64,000 nt of DNA from Stenotrophomonas maltophilia. Its GTDB lineage: Bacteria > Pseudomonadota > Gammaproteobacteria > Xanthomonadales > Xanthomonadaceae. Location of the stretch: assembly GCA_002363385.1 (NCBI GenBank), contig DEVL01000003.1, positions 773,160-837,159 on the forward strand, in the 5' to 3' direction. Of this stretch, positions 17,907-25,793 are shown piece after piece; the stretch's first letter is position 1, and the number at the start of each line of letters is the position of its first letter. A program made the position numbers and the translations under genes. The notes below the pieces were generated by a model, which saw only the letters and a program-made list of their open reading frames with translations, searched no databases and was not told where the DNA came from.

Positions 17907-18081
17907 TGCATGCAGTGAAAACTGCGCACAGTGCCGGGTGGACGCTGTGCTGCGTGGGTGAGGAGAGACACCCCCGCAGCGCGGCGATCCGCTTGTCCGG
18001 ACCGCGAGGGTCTAGCGGCGCTCACCGCGTGGGGTGTGATGTATCCCGGTAGCCCGGTCGCGTTGCGACCGGGCTTTTTTT
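17907..18081 (+). ncRNA. Putative structured small RNA ending in a strong terminator
   Basis: A 364-bp gap between convergent genes holds a dense set of stems and no credible ORF. Pairing visible by eye includes 17950-17960 with 17969-17979 (one mismatch; loop AGGAGAGA), 17989-17993 with 18014-18018 enclosing a small GACC/GGTC hairpin, and a possible closing pair CCGGG (17934-17938) with CCCGG (18045-18049). It ends in an intrinsic terminator. The 5' end is a guess, since no clear promoter is seen. The alternative is an unusually long structured 3' UTR of the methyltransferase gene. I could not match it to a known RNA family. Confidence 0.45.
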
Positions 18082-18082
18082 G
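18051..18082 (+). terminator. Strong intrinsic terminator
   Basis: A perfect 11-bp stem, AGCCCGGTCGC (18051-18061) with 18065-18075, GTT loop, then a run of seven T. The T run is on the plus strand, so it ends plus-strand transcripts: the putative ncRNA or the methyltransferase mRNA, more than 250 bp downstream of that gene's stop. Confidence 0.9.
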
Positions 18083-18162
18083 TACCGGCCCACGGTAGTC
18101 ACCTGCCACTTGCGGTCGACACCCTCACTTGCGTGTCGGCACCGATCGCTTGCGGGTCAGGA

Positions 18163-19584
18163 TCATTCGCTCGGCGGCGTGGTCGCTTTGGCTTCACTAC
18201 CGAAGCCGCCCTCGGCTTCGGCCGCCAGATAGGCGAACACGGTGTAGGCCGCTACGTTCTGCGCCAGTGCCGCCGGGTCGATCTTGTCCAGCGTGTCGTC
18301 GGCGGTGTGGTGCAGATGGAAGTAGTCGCTGCCGTCCTGCGCCAGCCACGCCCAGGCGCCGCCCTTGGCCGCCAGCGGGCCGATGTCCGGACCGGGGCCA
18401 CCCTTGTCGGCGGCGTACTCGATGCCGAGCGGCTTGAGCACCTCGGCGATCTGGCGGGTCGCCTCGCGCGAGTTGGCCGGGTTCGGCGAACCGGTGTTGA
18501 AGGCATAGATGCGGCCCGCGCCGAAATCGCTCTCGGCCGCGAGCTGATGCAGGGCCACGTCCTTGGCGTGCGCTTCGGCATACGCCTTGCCGCCGTACAG
18601 GCCCTGCTCCTCGTTGGCGAAGGCGATCACGCGGATGGTGCGCTTGGGCGCCTGCTTGAGCTGGCCGATCAGATGGCCGGCCGCCATGGTGATGCCCACG
18701 CCGGCGCCGTCATCCACTGCGCCGGTGCCCAGGTCCCAGGAATCCAGGTGACCGCCGATCACCACCACTTCCTTGGGCAGGCTGCGCCCGGTGATCTCAC
18801 CGATCACGTTGTAGGAGGTCGCTTTGCCGTCCCAGCCGCAATCCAGGCTGAGCTTGAGCGTGGTGCTGCCGAGCGCGACCAGGCGCGCCAGCTGGTTGGC
18901 ATCAGGCACCGACAGCGCCGCCGCCGGGACCGGCGTCAGGCCGTCGTCGAAGCGGGTGATGCCGGTATGCGGCACGCGGTGCGAATCGGTACCGGCCGAG
19001 CGCATCACAAAGCCGATCGCGCCCTTGCGGATCGCCTCGGAAGGACCCTTGCTGCGCACCGCGCCACCGTTGCCGTAATCGCGGCCATCGCGATAGGCGG
19101 TCATCTGGTAATCGACGAAGGCGATCTTGCCCTTCAGCGCGCCTTCCGGCGCGGCCTGCAGCGCAGCCAGATCGGCGAAGCGCACCACCTCGGCCTCGAC
19201 CGTGCCGCCAGGGCTGCCGCCAAGGGCAGTGATGGTCAGCGGCTGGGCATGCTTGCCGATCACTTCGGCGTGCTCACTGCGGCGCTCCCACTTGGGGAAG
19301 GTGACCGGCTCGGTCCAGACCTTGTCAAAGCCCAGCGACTTGAACTTGGCGACCGCCCACGCGACGGCACGTGCGTCGGCTTCACTGCCGGCGATGCGCG
19401 GGCCGATCTCGGTGGTCAGCGACTCGACCACCTTCCAGCCGGTGTCATCCTTGAGTGCCTGCTCGCGCAGCTCAGCGGCGGTGGCCAGCGACGTGGGCGG
19501 CAGCGTGGTGATACCGGTCGCCGCGAAGGCGGGCGCGGCCAGCAGGGCGAGGGAAGATGCGATGGCAAGGACGCGGCGACGCAT
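18163..19584 (-). CDS. Secreted M28-family zinc metallopeptidase (carboxypeptidase Q-like)
   Basis: A 473-residue exported peptidase. It has an N-terminal signal peptide (cleavage near AFA), a PA-type insert domain (residues about 110-240), and an M28 catalytic domain. Metal ligands are evident in GGHLDSWDLGTGAVDDGAGV, the EEQG pair and AESDFGAG, with a late histidine in DYFHLHHTADDT. The order matches carboxypeptidase Q/PGCP homologues, which cleave dipeptides or N-terminal residues. MRRRVLAIASSLALL at 19584 is the signal start; the frame is open 60 bp further. It is probably periplasmic or extracellular and used for peptide scavenging. Confidence 0.9.
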   Translation of the reverse strand: MRRRVLAIASSLALLAAPAFAATGITTLPPTSLATAAELREQALKDDTGWKVVESLTTEIGPRIAGSEADARAVAWAVAKFKSLGFDKVWTEPVTFPKWERRSEHAEVIGKHAQPLTITALGGSPGGTVEAEVVRFADLAALQAAPEGALKGKIAFVDYQMTAYRDGRDYGNGGAVRSKGPSEAIRKGAIGFVMRSAGTDSHRVPHTGITRFDDGLTPVPAAALSVPDANQLARLVALGSTTLKLSLDCGWDGKATSYNVIGEITGRSLPKEVVVIGGHLDSWDLGTGAVDDGAGVGITMAAGHLIGQLKQAPKRTIRVIAFANEEQGLYGGKAYAEAHAKDVALHQLAAESDFGAGRIYAFNTGSPNPANSREATRQIAEVLKPLGIEYAADKGGPGPDIGPLAAKGGAWAWLAQDGSDYFHLHHTADDTLDKIDPAALAQNVAAYTVFAYLAAEAEGGFGSEAKATTPPSE

Positions 19585-19685
19585 GGACGAACTCCGGGAA
19601 ACGGGGCGGAAGCGTCCGAGCTTACCAGCCTCTCCCGCGCACATGGGCGGTAGGTCATGCTGCGGCGAATGCTGTTTTCCAAACG

Positions 19686-19713
19686 CGAAAGCCCCGCTAA
19701 AGCGGGGCTTTCG
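19686..19713 (-). terminator. Terminator after mscL
   Basis: A near-perfect hairpin (CGAAAGCCCCGC with GCGGGGCTTTCG, 4-base loop) between mscL and the peptidase gene. Confidence 0.75.
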
Positions 19714-19717
19714 ATGG

Positions 19718-19741
19718 GTAGTGCCAGCCGGCGGCCGGCAC
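19718..19741 (+). repeat. SMAG-type (REP) palindrome
   Basis: Starts with GTAG, then the GTGCC...GGCAC stem with one mismatch. Same layout as other copies in the window. Confidence 0.75.
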
Positions 19742-19758
19742 CACCGGTGCTGCGGCCC

Positions 19759-20172
19759 TCAGTGCTTGAGGTTGTCGCGGATCTCCCGCAGCAGCAGCAC
19801 TTCTTCACTCGGCGCCGCCGGGGCGGCCGGCTCGGCCTGCTTCTTGCGCGCCAGGCGGTTGATGAACTTCACGACCATGAAGATCGCAAAGGCCACGATC
19901 ACGAACTGCACCACGGTGTTGAGGAAGTCGCCGTAGCCGATCACCACCGCCGGAATTTCCTTGCCATCGGCGGCAATCCGGGCCGGGGCCAGGGTCCAGG
20001 CCAGCTCGGAGAAGTCCACGCGGCCGATCATCCAGCCCAGCGGCGGCATGATGATCTTGTCCACCAGCGCGGTGACGATCTTGCCGAACGCCGCACCGAT
20101 GACCACACCGACGGCCAGGTCGATGACGTTGCCGCGCATGGCAAATTCTTTGAACTCAGTCAGTACACCCAT
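19759..20172 (-). CDS. mscL: Large-conductance mechanosensitive channel
   Basis: Inner-membrane pentameric channel that opens under membrane tension to release solutes on hypo-osmotic shock. The 137 residues show the amphipathic N-terminus MGVLTEFKEFAMRGN, pore helix TM1 with NVIDLAVGVVIGAAFGKIV, a periplasmic loop, TM2 FLNTVVQFVIVAFAIF, and the cytoplasmic C-terminal helix with LLLREIRDNLK. ATG 20172 is the conserved start although the frame is open to 20220. It is followed by its own terminator and a SMAG element. Confidence 0.97.
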   Translation of the reverse strand: MGVLTEFKEFAMRGNVIDLAVGVVIGAAFGKIVTALVDKIIMPPLGWMIGRVDFSELAWTLAPARIAADGKEIPAVVIGYGDFLNTVVQFVIVAFAIFMVVKFINRLARKKQAEPAAPAAPSEEVLLLREIRDNLKH

Positions 20173-20226
20173 CGGGCTCTCCTGTCGCAGTGGGGAAAAA
20201 GACGCCGCAGCGTAACGCACCCGATG

Positions 20227-20934
20227 TCATCCAGCGATGATGCCGTGGCGTTCGGCCACGTTTTCCAGGCGCGCGCTGAAACGGTCGCCCGGCTTCAACG
20301 CGGCCACGCCCGACGGCGTGCCCATGAAGACCAGATCGCCTGCGCGCAGCGCCCACAGCTTGGACAGCTCATGCAGGATTTCCGGCACGTTCCAGATCAT
20401 CTGGTCCAGCAGCGACTGCTGGCGCACTTCGCCATTGATCTCCAGCGACAGGTTGAGGGCGGCCAGGTCGCCCACTTCGCCGGCCGGCACCAGCTCGCTC
20501 ACGGGGGCGGACTGATCGAATCCCTTGGCCGGATCCCACGGGTGGCCCTTGGCCTTGGCCTGCGCCTGCAGGTCGCGGCGGGTCAGGTCCAGGCCGACGC
20601 CGTAGCCGAACACCAGCGCTTCGGCCTGGTCGACCGGCAGCTCGCCGGCGGGAGCGTCCTTGCCGATCGCTACCACCAGTTCCACCTCGTGGTGCAGGTC
20701 CTGGGTGGCGAGCGGGTAGGGGATCACATCGTCATGGCCGACCACGATCGCATCGGCCGGCTTGCTGAAGAACATGGGGCGGCCGCGATCGTCGGCGGAC
20801 GGCACGGCCGCGCCCATTTCGCGCGCATGATCGGCGAAGTTGCGACCGACACAGTAGATGCGACGCACCGGGAAGGTACCGCCACCGGCGACCGGAATGC
20901 GGGGCTGCTCTGGGGTGGGGATTACATCGGTCAT
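20227..20934 (-). CDS. Fumarylacetoacetate hydrolase-family protein
   Basis: A 235-residue member of the FAH superfamily, whose enzymes hydrolyse or decarboxylate beta-keto acids such as fumarylpyruvate or acylpyruvates. Motifs seen are IYCVGRNFADHAREMG, PMFFSKPADA, the metal-ligand stretch DLHHEVELVVAIGKD, GYGVGLDLTRRDLQ, KGFDQSAPVS and the C-terminal FMGTPSGVAALKPGD. Length and motifs fit acylpyruvase/FAHD1-like or fumarylpyruvate hydrolases. No aromatic catabolism genes are nearby, so oxaloacetate decarboxylation or general acylpyruvate clean-up is equally possible. ATG 20934 is chosen over 20991 because it starts the conserved part and the upstream extension is unrelated. Confidence 0.9.
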   Translation of the reverse strand: MTDVIPTPEQPRIPVAGGGTFPVRRIYCVGRNFADHAREMGAAVPSADDRGRPMFFSKPADAIVVGHDDVIPYPLATQDLHHEVELVVAIGKDAPAGELPVDQAEALVFGYGVGLDLTRRDLQAQAKAKGHPWDPAKGFDQSAPVSELVPAGEVGDLAALNLSLEINGEVRQQSLLDQMIWNVPEILHELSKLWALRAGDLVFMGTPSGVAALKPGDRFSARLENVAERHGIIAG

Positions 20935-20984
20935 GCGTGCGTCCTGTGGAGAGGTTTCGCCGCAGTCTAGAGCGTTTTTCCGCC

Positions 20985-21020
20985 CCCACAAACAGAAACG
21001 GCCGCGCAGGGCGCGGCCGT
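20985..21020 (-). terminator. Terminator of the gene at 21043-21318
   Basis: A 10-bp GC-rich stem, ACGGCCGCGC (20998-21007) with 21011-21020, followed on the minus strand by a T-rich tract. Confidence 0.8.
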
Positions 21021-21042
21021 CATCAGAAGGGAAGCGCGTCGA

Positions 21043-21318
21043 TCAACGCGACATCGGCAAGGCCTGCTTGCGGACCACCCGGTATTCGCCGTCCACGACC
21101 TGCGACGGAACGGTGCGCGCACTCTTGCGCTGGGCGAGCAGCTTCCATGCCAGACCGGCGATGATCATCGCCGCGCCCACGAACACACCCACGAACACCA
21201 GCGCGGCCAGGATCGCCAGGCCCAACAGACCGACCGCAACGCGCACCAACGGGTGGCGCGGCTTGCGCGGCGCGAACAGGGCACGGAACTGATTGAACTG
21301 GAAGATGCGGCTGTACAT
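21043..21318 (-). CDS. Small membrane protein of unknown function
   Basis: A 91-residue protein with a basic N-terminus (FQFNQFRALFAPRKPRHPLVR), one long hydrophobic stretch (residues about 28-60, enough for one or two helices) and a polar basic C-terminus. I do not recognise a family. It is probably a real gene: it has codon use like its neighbours, a clear terminator directly after it, and a free upstream region for a promoter. It stands alone between the FAH-family gene and a divergent Rieske gene. Confidence 0.7.
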   Translation of the reverse strand: MYSRIFQFNQFRALFAPRKPRHPLVRVAVGLLGLAILAALVFVGVFVGAAMIIAGLAWKLLAQRKSARTVPSQVVDGEYRVVRKQALPMSR

Positions 21319-21497
21319 GGCACTCTTTTTGGCTGAGGTCAGCAGTGAACGAGTATCCGTGCTGGCCTTTGTTACTGAGTGAAAAAAGCGTTAAACGTAT
21401 CCCGCACGCATTGCAAATCAATGACTTGTATTCATCCGGCAGCCAGTGACATGAGCGCGTGAGACACTGTGCCTCCACTGCCTGTTGTCTGGATGCC

Positions 21498-21845
21498 ATG
21501 TCCCTGCCCGAGACCACCACCACCGCCCTGATTGCCCTGGATGCCTTGGCTGACGGGGGTTTCGTCGAAACCGATGCGAGCATTGAGGGCGACAGTGAAT
21601 CGGTGGTGTTGTATCGCGAAGGCGACCAGGTGCGCGCGTGGCTGAACATCTGCCCGCACGCGGGCCGCCGGCTGGATTGGGCACCGGGTCAGTTCCTCAA
21701 AAGCAAGGAGGGCCATCTGGTCTGCGCGGCGCATGGCGCCTCGTTCTCGCTGGAGAACGGCGACTGCGTGGCCGGCCCATGTCGCGGCGATCGCCTGCGC
21801 GCGGTGCCTGTCCAGGTGCGCGACGGCCAGGTCTGGCTGGCGTGA
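21498..21845 (+). CDS. Rieske [2Fe-2S] domain protein
   Basis: A 115-residue stand-alone Rieske ferredoxin-like protein. Both cluster-binding boxes are present: CPHAG (about residues 52-56) and CAAHGASF some 25 residues later, giving the two Cys and two His ligands. Such small soluble proteins serve as electron carriers for oxygenases or, in the NirD form, as reductase subunits. No oxygenase is adjacent, so its partner is unknown. ATG 21498 is preferred to 21459 because the protein begins just before the domain. A divergent promoter region lies upstream; two SMAG-like palindromes follow. Confidence 0.88.
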   Translation: MSLPETTTTALIALDALADGGFVETDASIEGDSESVVLYREGDQVRAWLNICPHAGRRLDWAPGQFLKSKEGHLVCAAHGASFSLENGDCVAGPCRGDRLRAVPVQVRDGQVWLA

Positions 21846-21876
21846 CAACGACCGGTGGGCCCGGGCCCATCGGTAG

Positions 21877-21897
21877 GTAGCGACTGTCGGCCGCTAC
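21877..21897 (+). repeat. Degenerate SMAG-like palindrome
   Basis: GTAGCG at the left end and CGCTAC at the right end surround an imperfect core. It is 25 bp upstream of a perfect copy. Confidence 0.4.
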
Positions 21898-21921
21898 GTT
21901 TCAGAGGTCGCCCACTGACCG

Positions 21922-21946
21922 GTAGTGCCGGCCAGCGGCCGGCACT
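21922..21946 (+). repeat. SMAG-type (REP) palindrome, perfect copy
   Basis: GTAG followed by a perfect 9-bp stem, GTGCCGGCC (21925-21933) with GGCCGGCAC (21937-21945), and an AGC loop. It ends 3 bp from the permease stop codon on the other strand. Confidence 0.9.
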
Positions 21947-21948
21947 CC

Positions 21949-23796
21949 CTAGAACATCAGGTTGATCATCAGCACCACGACCGCTGTATAGATCAACGAC
22001 AGCGGGGCGCCGACGCGCCACAACTCACGCGGGGTGTAGTTGGCCGGACCGGTGATCATCGAAATCACCGGGTTCGAGGCGGTCATCAGGTTGTTGGAGG
22101 CCGACAACGCCACGATCAGCGCGAACGCGGTTGGGCTGCCCCCGGCGGCCAGCGCCAGGTTCACCGCGATGGGCACCATCACGATGGTCGCCCCCACGTG
22201 ACTGATCACCAGCGAGAACATCGTGGTCAACAACGCCAGCGCGATTTCCAGCACCCACACCGGGATACCCGTGGGCAGGCGGTCGATGGTGTGGCCGGCG
22301 ATCCACGCCGCCGCGCCACTGCTGTCCATCGCCCAGCCGAGCGGAATCAGCCCGGCCATCATGAACACGGTTTTCCAGTTGATCGAGGCGTAGGCCTCGT
22401 CCATGCGCAGCACGCCGGTCAGCAGCATCCCGGCCACACCGGTCATCAGGGTCAGCGCCACCGGCAGCTTGGAGGTCAGCGCGATCAGGATGGTGAGGGC
22501 GAAGATGCTCATCGCGATCTTGAACTTGTGCGGGCGCTGCTCACCCTTGGGGTAATCGGTCACCACCACGAAGTCGCGGCTCTTGGCGGCCTGCGCCAGG
22601 TCGGTCCAGATGCTGTGGAAGACCAGCATGTCACCGGCACGCAGGGCCACATTGCGCACATCTTCGCGGATCACCTGCTTGTCGCGGTTGATCGCCAGCA
22701 GGCTGATGCCGCGCTGTTTGCGCAGGCGCAGGTCCGAAGCGCTCTTGCCGATCACGTCGGACGTGGGCGGCACCACCGCTTCGGAAATGCCGGCGCGGCT
22801 CGGGTTGAACAGATCGCCCAGGTGCTTCAGGCGCGAGGACATCCGCAGGAACTGGTTCTGCGCGAAATCGCTGACCTGCTGGCGCGCGCCCATGACGCCG
22901 AGCACGCTGCCCACCCAGATGCGCATCTCGGCCGGTGGCGCCAGGCGGGTGTCATTGCCGGTCTTGAGCGCCAGCAGCAGCGGTGCATCGTGCACGTTCT
23001 CGGCCTCGCCCAGGGTCATGCCGACCAGCGGGCTTTCGGCGGTGACCACCAGCTCGAATACATCGCCTTCGATGCCGTAGGTCTTGGCGAAGTAGCTTTC
23101 GGTGCGCGAGGGGGTGACGCCATCGTTGGCCAGCGTCTCTTCCTCCACCAGCTTGCGGTCGCCGAAGTAGCGGAAGTACAGCAGCGAGGCGATCAGCAGG
23201 GCCACGCCGATCGGCAGCGGCGCGAACATGCGCAGCGGTTCGATGGTGGCCAGGCCGGAGGGCAGGTTGTTGTTGGCCGAGGCCAGCAGATCGTTGAGCA
23301 GGATCAGTGGCGAGTTGCCGACCATGGTCAGCGCACCGCCCATCACGATGGCCGCCGCGATCGGCAGCAGCAGGCGCTGCAGGGTCAGCCCGGTGCGCGC
23401 GGCCAGCCGCGAGGCGACCGGCAGGTACAGCGCCATCACCGAAGGGTTCTGCATGAACGAAGAGTTCAAGCCGGCGATCGCGGTGGTCATCATCAGCAGG
23501 CGCGTTTCCACGCCATGCCCGCGCCGCAGCAGCCAGGCCGCCAACCGGTTCAGCGCCCCGGTGCGGTCCAGGCCCGCGCCGAGGATGGTGGTGGCGATGA
23601 TGCTCATCACCGCGTTACCGGAGAAGCCCCCGAAGATTTCTTCCGGGGCGATCAGGCCGGTGACGCCGAGTACCACCAGCACCACCAGCGCCACCACGTC
23701 GGCGCGGATGCGCTCGAACAGGAACATCGCCATCGTGAAGCCGACCAGCCCGAGGACGAGCTTCATGTCGGTAGTCAGCGTCAGCGCGGTATCCAT
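21949..23796 (-). CDS. SLC13/ArsB-type permease with two TrkA-C (RCK_C) domains
   Basis: An inner-membrane anion/Na+ symporter-like protein of 615 residues. It has an N-terminal half with about five helices, including MQNPSVMALYLPVA and VGNSPLILLNDLL. A cytoplasmic central segment with two RCK_C-like domains follows (around VFELVVTAESPLVGMTLGEAE and VIGKSASDLRLRKQRGISL). The C-terminal membrane half has MMAGLIPLGWAM, SHVGATIVMVPIA and SASNNLMTASNPVI. Proteins of this layout (SAC1/CitT-like) move sulfate, dicarboxylates or other anions; the ligand is not readable. The start is 24 bp after trmB and could be co-transcribed. ATG 23796 is used; an internal ATG at 23766 is possible. Confidence 0.88.
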   Translation of the reverse strand: MDTALTLTTDMKLVLGLVGFTMAMFLFERIRADVVALVVLVVLGVTGLIAPEEIFGGFSGNAVMSIIATTILGAGLDRTGALNRLAAWLLRRGHGVETRLLMMTTAIAGLNSSFMQNPSVMALYLPVASRLAARTGLTLQRLLLPIAAAIVMGGALTMVGNSPLILLNDLLASANNNLPSGLATIEPLRMFAPLPIGVALLIASLLYFRYFGDRKLVEEETLANDGVTPSRTESYFAKTYGIEGDVFELVVTAESPLVGMTLGEAENVHDAPLLLALKTGNDTRLAPPAEMRIWVGSVLGVMGARQQVSDFAQNQFLRMSSRLKHLGDLFNPSRAGISEAVVPPTSDVIGKSASDLRLRKQRGISLLAINRDKQVIREDVRNVALRAGDMLVFHSIWTDLAQAAKSRDFVVVTDYPKGEQRPHKFKIAMSIFALTILIALTSKLPVALTLMTGVAGMLLTGVLRMDEAYASINWKTVFMMAGLIPLGWAMDSSGAAAWIAGHTIDRLPTGIPVWVLEIALALLTTMFSLVISHVGATIVMVPIAVNLALAAGGSPTAFALIVALSASNNLMTASNPVISMITGPANYTPRELWRVGAPLSLIYTAVVVLMINLMF

Positions 23797-23820
23797 GGGG
23801 TGGCGCGGTTCCTTGTCGGA

Positions 23821-24555
23821 TCAGGTGCGGTCGTACAACAGGTCCCACACGCCATGGCCGAGCTTCTGGCCACGGGTTTCGAAATGGGTCTGCGGGCGCC
23901 ATTCCGGCCGCTCCACCTGGCCACGCGGACCGGCGCGGTTGGTCAGCCCGGCGGTGGCGTCGAGCACGTCCCACATCTGCTCGGCATAGTCTTCCCAGTC
24001 CGTGGCGCAGTGCAGGCGGCCGCCGACGCGCAGCTTGCGCACCAGCAGCTCGGCAAAGCCAGGCTGGATCAGGCGACGCTTGTTGTGGCGCTTCTTGTGC
24101 CACGGGTCGGGGAAATAGATGCGCACTTCATCCAGCGCGCCATCGGCGATTTCCTTCTCCAGCACCTCCACGGCATCGTGGTGGTACAGGCGCACGTGGT
24201 CGGCGTTGTCGTCGGCCAGGGCATTGAGCAGGCGACCCACGCCGGGGGCGTGCACTTCCAGGCCGATGTAATCGCGGCTCGGGTCCTGCTGTGCGGCGAA
24301 GCGCAGGGCGGCGCCATTGCCGAAGCCGATCTCCAGCACCTTGTGCGCATCGCGCCCGAAGGTGGCCTCCAGATCGCGTGGCTCACCGGTGAAGTCCAGC
24401 CCGAAGCGCGGCCAGCGGTCGTCGAAAGCACGCTGCTGGGCGGGAGTGAAGCGGCCCTGGCGCAGCACGAAACTGCGGACCTCGCGGCGGCCTTCGGTGA
24501 TGGTGAAGGGCTTGGGCGGTGCCTTGGCACCGGCGCTGTCGAACGGATTGGTCAT
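23821..24555 (-). CDS. trmB: tRNA (guanine-N7-)-methyltransferase
   Basis: Makes m7G46 in the tRNA variable loop using SAM. The 244-residue protein shows the SAM-binding LEIGFGNGAAL, DYIGLEVHAPGVG, the family signature VRIYFPDPWHKKRHNKRRL, and the C-terminal region around TDWEDYAEQM and TRGQKLGHGVWDL. The start codon overlaps the thiG stop by one base (TGATG), so trmB is the third gene of a thiS-thiG-trmB unit. This pairing of thiG with trmB is common in gammaproteobacteria and beta-relatives. Confidence 0.96.
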   Translation of the reverse strand: MTNPFDSAGAKAPPKPFTITEGRREVRSFVLRQGRFTPAQQRAFDDRWPRFGLDFTGEPRDLEATFGRDAHKVLEIGFGNGAALRFAAQQDPSRDYIGLEVHAPGVGRLLNALADDNADHVRLYHHDAVEVLEKEIADGALDEVRIYFPDPWHKKRHNKRRLIQPGFAELLVRKLRVGGRLHCATDWEDYAEQMWDVLDATAGLTNRAGPRGQVERPEWRPQTHFETRGQKLGHGVWDLLYDRT

Positions 24556-25349
24556 CAGGCGATCAACCCGTCGATCGGCGAGGACGCACTGGCGTAGCGC
24601 TTGCGCGGAATGCGCCCGGCCAGGAAGGCCTCGCGGCCTGCTTCGACGGCCTTGCGCATCGCGCTGGCCATCAGGACCGGGTTGCGCGCGCCGGCGATGG
24701 CGGTGTTCATCAGCACGCCATCGCAGCCCAGTTCCATCGCGATCGCCGCATCGGAGGCGGTGCCCACGCCGGCATCGACGATGATCGGCACCTTGGCGTC
24801 TTCGATGATCTGCAGCAGGTTGTACTTGTTCTGGATCCCCAGGCCCGAGCCGATCGGCGCGGCCAGCGGCATCACCGCCGCGCAGCCAATCTCTTCCAGG
24901 CGCTTGGCCAGGATCGGGTCATCGGAGGTATAGACCATCACCTCGAAGCCATCCTTGACCAGCTGCTCGGCCGCCTTGAGGGTCTGCACCACATCCGGGT
25001 AGAGGCTCTTCTGGTCGCCCAGCACTTCCAGCTTGGTCAGGTTGTGGCCGTCGAGCAGCTCGCGGGCCAGCCGGCAGGTGCGCACGGCGTCTTCGGCGGT
25101 GTAGCAGCCGGCGGTGTTGGGCAGGATGGTGTAACGGTCCGGCGGCAGCACGTCGAGCAGGTTCGGCTCGCCCGGGTTCTGCCCGATGTTGGTGCGGCGG
25201 ATCGCCACGGTGACGATCCGGGCGCCAGCGGCCTCGGTGGCCAGGCGGGTTTCTTCCAGATCCTTGAACTTGCCGGTGCCGGTGAGCAGGCGGGAAGCAT
25301 AGGTCTTGCCGGCAATCACCAGCGAATCAGTGGGGGCAGGTGCATTCAT
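24555..25349 (-). CDS. thiG: Thiazole synthase
   Basis: Condenses deoxyxylulose 5-phosphate, dehydroglycine and ThiS thiocarboxylate to the thiazole phosphate of thiamine. The 264-residue TIM-barrel protein shows the Schiff-base lysine in TKLEVLGD (about K106), VYTSDDPILAKRL, the phosphate-site AAVMPLAAPIGSG, and IIVDAGVGTASDAAIAMELGCDG split across a loop. It lies 38 bp after thiS and overlaps trmB. No TPP riboswitch is evident in the short thiS leader. Confidence 0.97.
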   Translation of the reverse strand: MNAPAPTDSLVIAGKTYASRLLTGTGKFKDLEETRLATEAAGARIVTVAIRRTNIGQNPGEPNLLDVLPPDRYTILPNTAGCYTAEDAVRTCRLARELLDGHNLTKLEVLGDQKSLYPDVVQTLKAAEQLVKDGFEVMVYTSDDPILAKRLEEIGCAAVMPLAAPIGSGLGIQNKYNLLQIIEDAKVPIIVDAGVGTASDAAIAMELGCDGVLMNTAIAGARNPVLMASAMRKAVEAGREAFLAGRIPRKRYASASSPIDGLIA

Positions 25350-25387
25350 GGCCCGAATTATCGCCTATCGCGCGTCACGATGCTGCC

Positions 25388-25588
25388 TCAGCCGCCGCCC
25401 AGCGCATGCACGATCTCGACCACGTCGCCCTCGCGCAGGCCATGGCTGGCGTGCTGGCTGCGGGTCACGATCTCGCCGTTGACCTCGACCGCCACGCGGC
25501 GCTCGAGCAGGTCTTCGCTGCGCAGCAGATCGTGGACGGTGGCGGTGTGCGGAAGCTGGCGGTTCTCGCCGTTGAGCTGGATGTTCAT
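25388..25588 (-). CDS. thiS: Thiamine biosynthesis sulfur carrier protein
   Basis: A 66-residue beta-grasp (ubiquitin-like) protein that carries sulfur as a C-terminal thiocarboxylate to ThiG. It begins MNIQLNGE and ends in the required Gly-Gly (HALGGG; here three glycines). The start at 25588 fits the family; the open frame to 25606 adds an unrelated six residues. First gene of thiS-thiG-trmB. Confidence 0.93.
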   Translation of the reverse strand: MNIQLNGENRQLPHTATVHDLLRSEDLLERRVAVEVNGEIVTRSQHASHGLREGDVVEIVHALGGG

Positions 25589-25793
25589 GACGGTATTGTC
25601 CCGCAATCGCCCCGCAGTGCGTACCCTGTGCGCCCCGCGGCAGTGGTGCCGCGAGCGTCAGGCCAACGATGGCCGGGCGGCGGGCTGTGGCGGTTCATGC
25701 CGCAGCGCAGCGTGATGCCGGCGAGGTGCAGTGGAAACATGGCACCGTGCGCCGGCGTACGTCCGCCGTTTTCCCCACCTTAAAGGAATTTTC

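Noticed and set aside
17799..18162. RNase P RNA, 6S RNA, SRP RNA, or a known riboswitch in the 17.9-18.1 kb gap.
   Set aside because: None of the conserved cores I know for these RNAs is present. The next plus-strand gene is far away, so a riboswitch role is also unlikely.
21925..24597. An 890-codon open frame on the plus strand across the permease and trmB genes.
   Set aside because: Compositional shadow of two well-supported minus-strand genes; the translation is His/Gln-rich with no recognisable domains.
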